64,000 nt of DNA, from NCBI RefSeq assembly GCF_000521505.1, contig NZ_CP003915.1, positions 2,666,001 through 2,730,000 of the forward strand. Reading direction: 5' to 3'. Position 1 is the stretch's first letter. Each line of letters starts with the position of its first letter. Below are positions 63,501-64,000 of the stretch, one piece after another. The position numbers and the translations under genes were made by a program. Under the pieces are notes generated by a model, which worked only from the letters and a program-made list of their open reading frames with translations, had not been told where the DNA came from and did no database searches. This DNA is from Advenella mimigardefordensis DPN7. GTDB taxonomy: Bacteria; Pseudomonadota; Gammaproteobacteria; Burkholderiales; Burkholderiaceae_B.

Positions 63501-64000
63501 TTATGCGTTGATTTGAGCGAGCGCGGCATCCAGCGATGCCTGGTCATATACCGATACCGTTACCAGCTCGGGCTCGATACGTTTGATCAAACCGGCAAGC
63601 ACTTTGCCGGGACCGCATTCCACCACATGGGTGACACCACGGGCTTTCATGGCCCGGACCGTCTCTACCCAGCGTACCGGATGCCAGGCCTGGCGCACCA
63701 ATGCATCGGCAATCGCCTGCGTACTGGCCGAGACCGCGACATCAACGTTATTGATCACTTCGGCAGCGGGCATATTCAGCCTGAGTTCGCCCAGGGCCTG
63801 TTGCAACACCGCTGCAGCGGGCTCCAGCAGCCGAGAATGAAATGGTGCAGACACCGGCAACAGCAGCGCCCTTTTGGCACCCTTTGCCTTGGCCAGATCG
63901 CAGGCACGCTGCACGGCGTCCTTGTGCCCGGCAATCACCACCTGAGCCGGCGCATTGAAATTGACCGCTTCTACAACTGTATCGCTGCTGGCTTCGCTGC
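63501..64000 (-). CDS. fabD: Malonyl-CoA:ACP transacylase, C-terminal part
   Basis: Loads malonyl groups on ACP. Only the C-terminal 165 residues lie in the window; the gene continues past 64000, so the GHSLG nucleophile is not seen. Visible are NFNAPAQVVIAGHKDAV, VSAPFHSRLLEPAA with the catalytic histidine, VNNVDV-like INNVDVAVS, LVRQAWHPVRWVETVRAM and VVECGPGKVLAGLIKRI, all typical of FabD. It is followed by fabG, 9 bp later. Confidence 0.96.
   Translation of the reverse strand, partial: SEASSDTVVEAVNFNAPAQVVIAGHKDAVQRACDLAKAKGAKRALLLPVSAPFHSRLLEPAAAVLQQALGELRLNMPAAEVINNVDVAVSASTQAIADALVRQAWHPVRWVETVRAMKARGVTHVVECGPGKVLAGLIKRIEPELVTVSVYDQASLDAALAQINA

Noticed and set aside
1..64000. tRNA or rRNA genes, integrase or transposase genes
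   Set aside because: Looked for in all gaps; no cloverleaf with TTCGAATC-type arm, no terminal inverted repeats with a transposase, and no phage-type genes were found.

Overview
The window is ordinary chromosome of a betaproteobacterium, order Burkholderiales and most likely family Alcaligenaceae. I infer this from an orphan Bug/TctC-type solute-binding protein, a kynBUA tryptophan-degradation cluster, a CysB-type LysR regulator, and the long block fabD-fabG-acpP-fabF-(ygfX-like)-rpoE-rseA-mucB-degP-lepA-lepB-rnc-era-recO, whose order is as I remember it from Bordetella relatives. I cannot name the genus. No phage, insertion sequence, CRISPR array, rRNA or tRNA gene was seen.

Layout. 1-4.2 kb: nadD (3' part), rsfS, rlmH and maf read rightward and meet the leftward, start-stop-coupled run fkpB-ispH-maiA. 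4.2-8 kb: radC, then kynB-kynU-kynA, which turn tryptophan into anthranilate. 8-15 kb: a small unknown gene, rpmE2, a GT39-type membrane glycosyltransferase packed against MATE and Bcr/CflA exporters, and rpmB-rpmG behind a long leader. 15-24.5 kb: a GyrI-like gene and a decayed SAP-domain gene, a LysR/YeiH divergent pair, a phytase-like secreted protein with an apparently shifted signal peptide, an aminopeptidase P, a DUF423 protein, a two-subunit CoA-transferase and a thioesterase. 24.7-31 kb: ETF-ubiquinone oxidoreductase, acetyl-CoA synthetase, a long AT-rich gap, an NlpC/P60 hydrolase and a DUF2325 gene with a Fur-like box.

31.3-41.5 kb is a complete fatty-acid catabolic cluster: a TetR regulator, FadE, thiolase, FadJ/FadB-like protein, the outer-membrane channel FadL, an exported chalcone-isomerase-fold protein, and FadD. 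It feeds acetyl-CoA metabolism together with the nearby ETF-QO, which takes electrons from acyl-CoA dehydrogenases, and acs. 41.9-51.3 kb: CysB-like regulator, lptF divergent from pepA-holC-(DUF2486-like), a Bax-inhibitor-1 protein, the Bug protein and a MuiA-like DUF4139 protein. 51.6-64 kb is the leftward envelope-stress, secretion, RNA-processing and fatty-acid-synthesis block.

The most unusual features are four short tandem-repeat arrays (17, 20, 19 and 9 bp units, unrelated in sequence) in non-coding gaps at gene 3' ends. Others are a structured leader before rpmB, three reading-frame breaks that all fall in homopolymer runs, and the exported chalcone-isomerase-like gene placed between fadL and fadD. 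I found no convincing entirely new multi-gene system.
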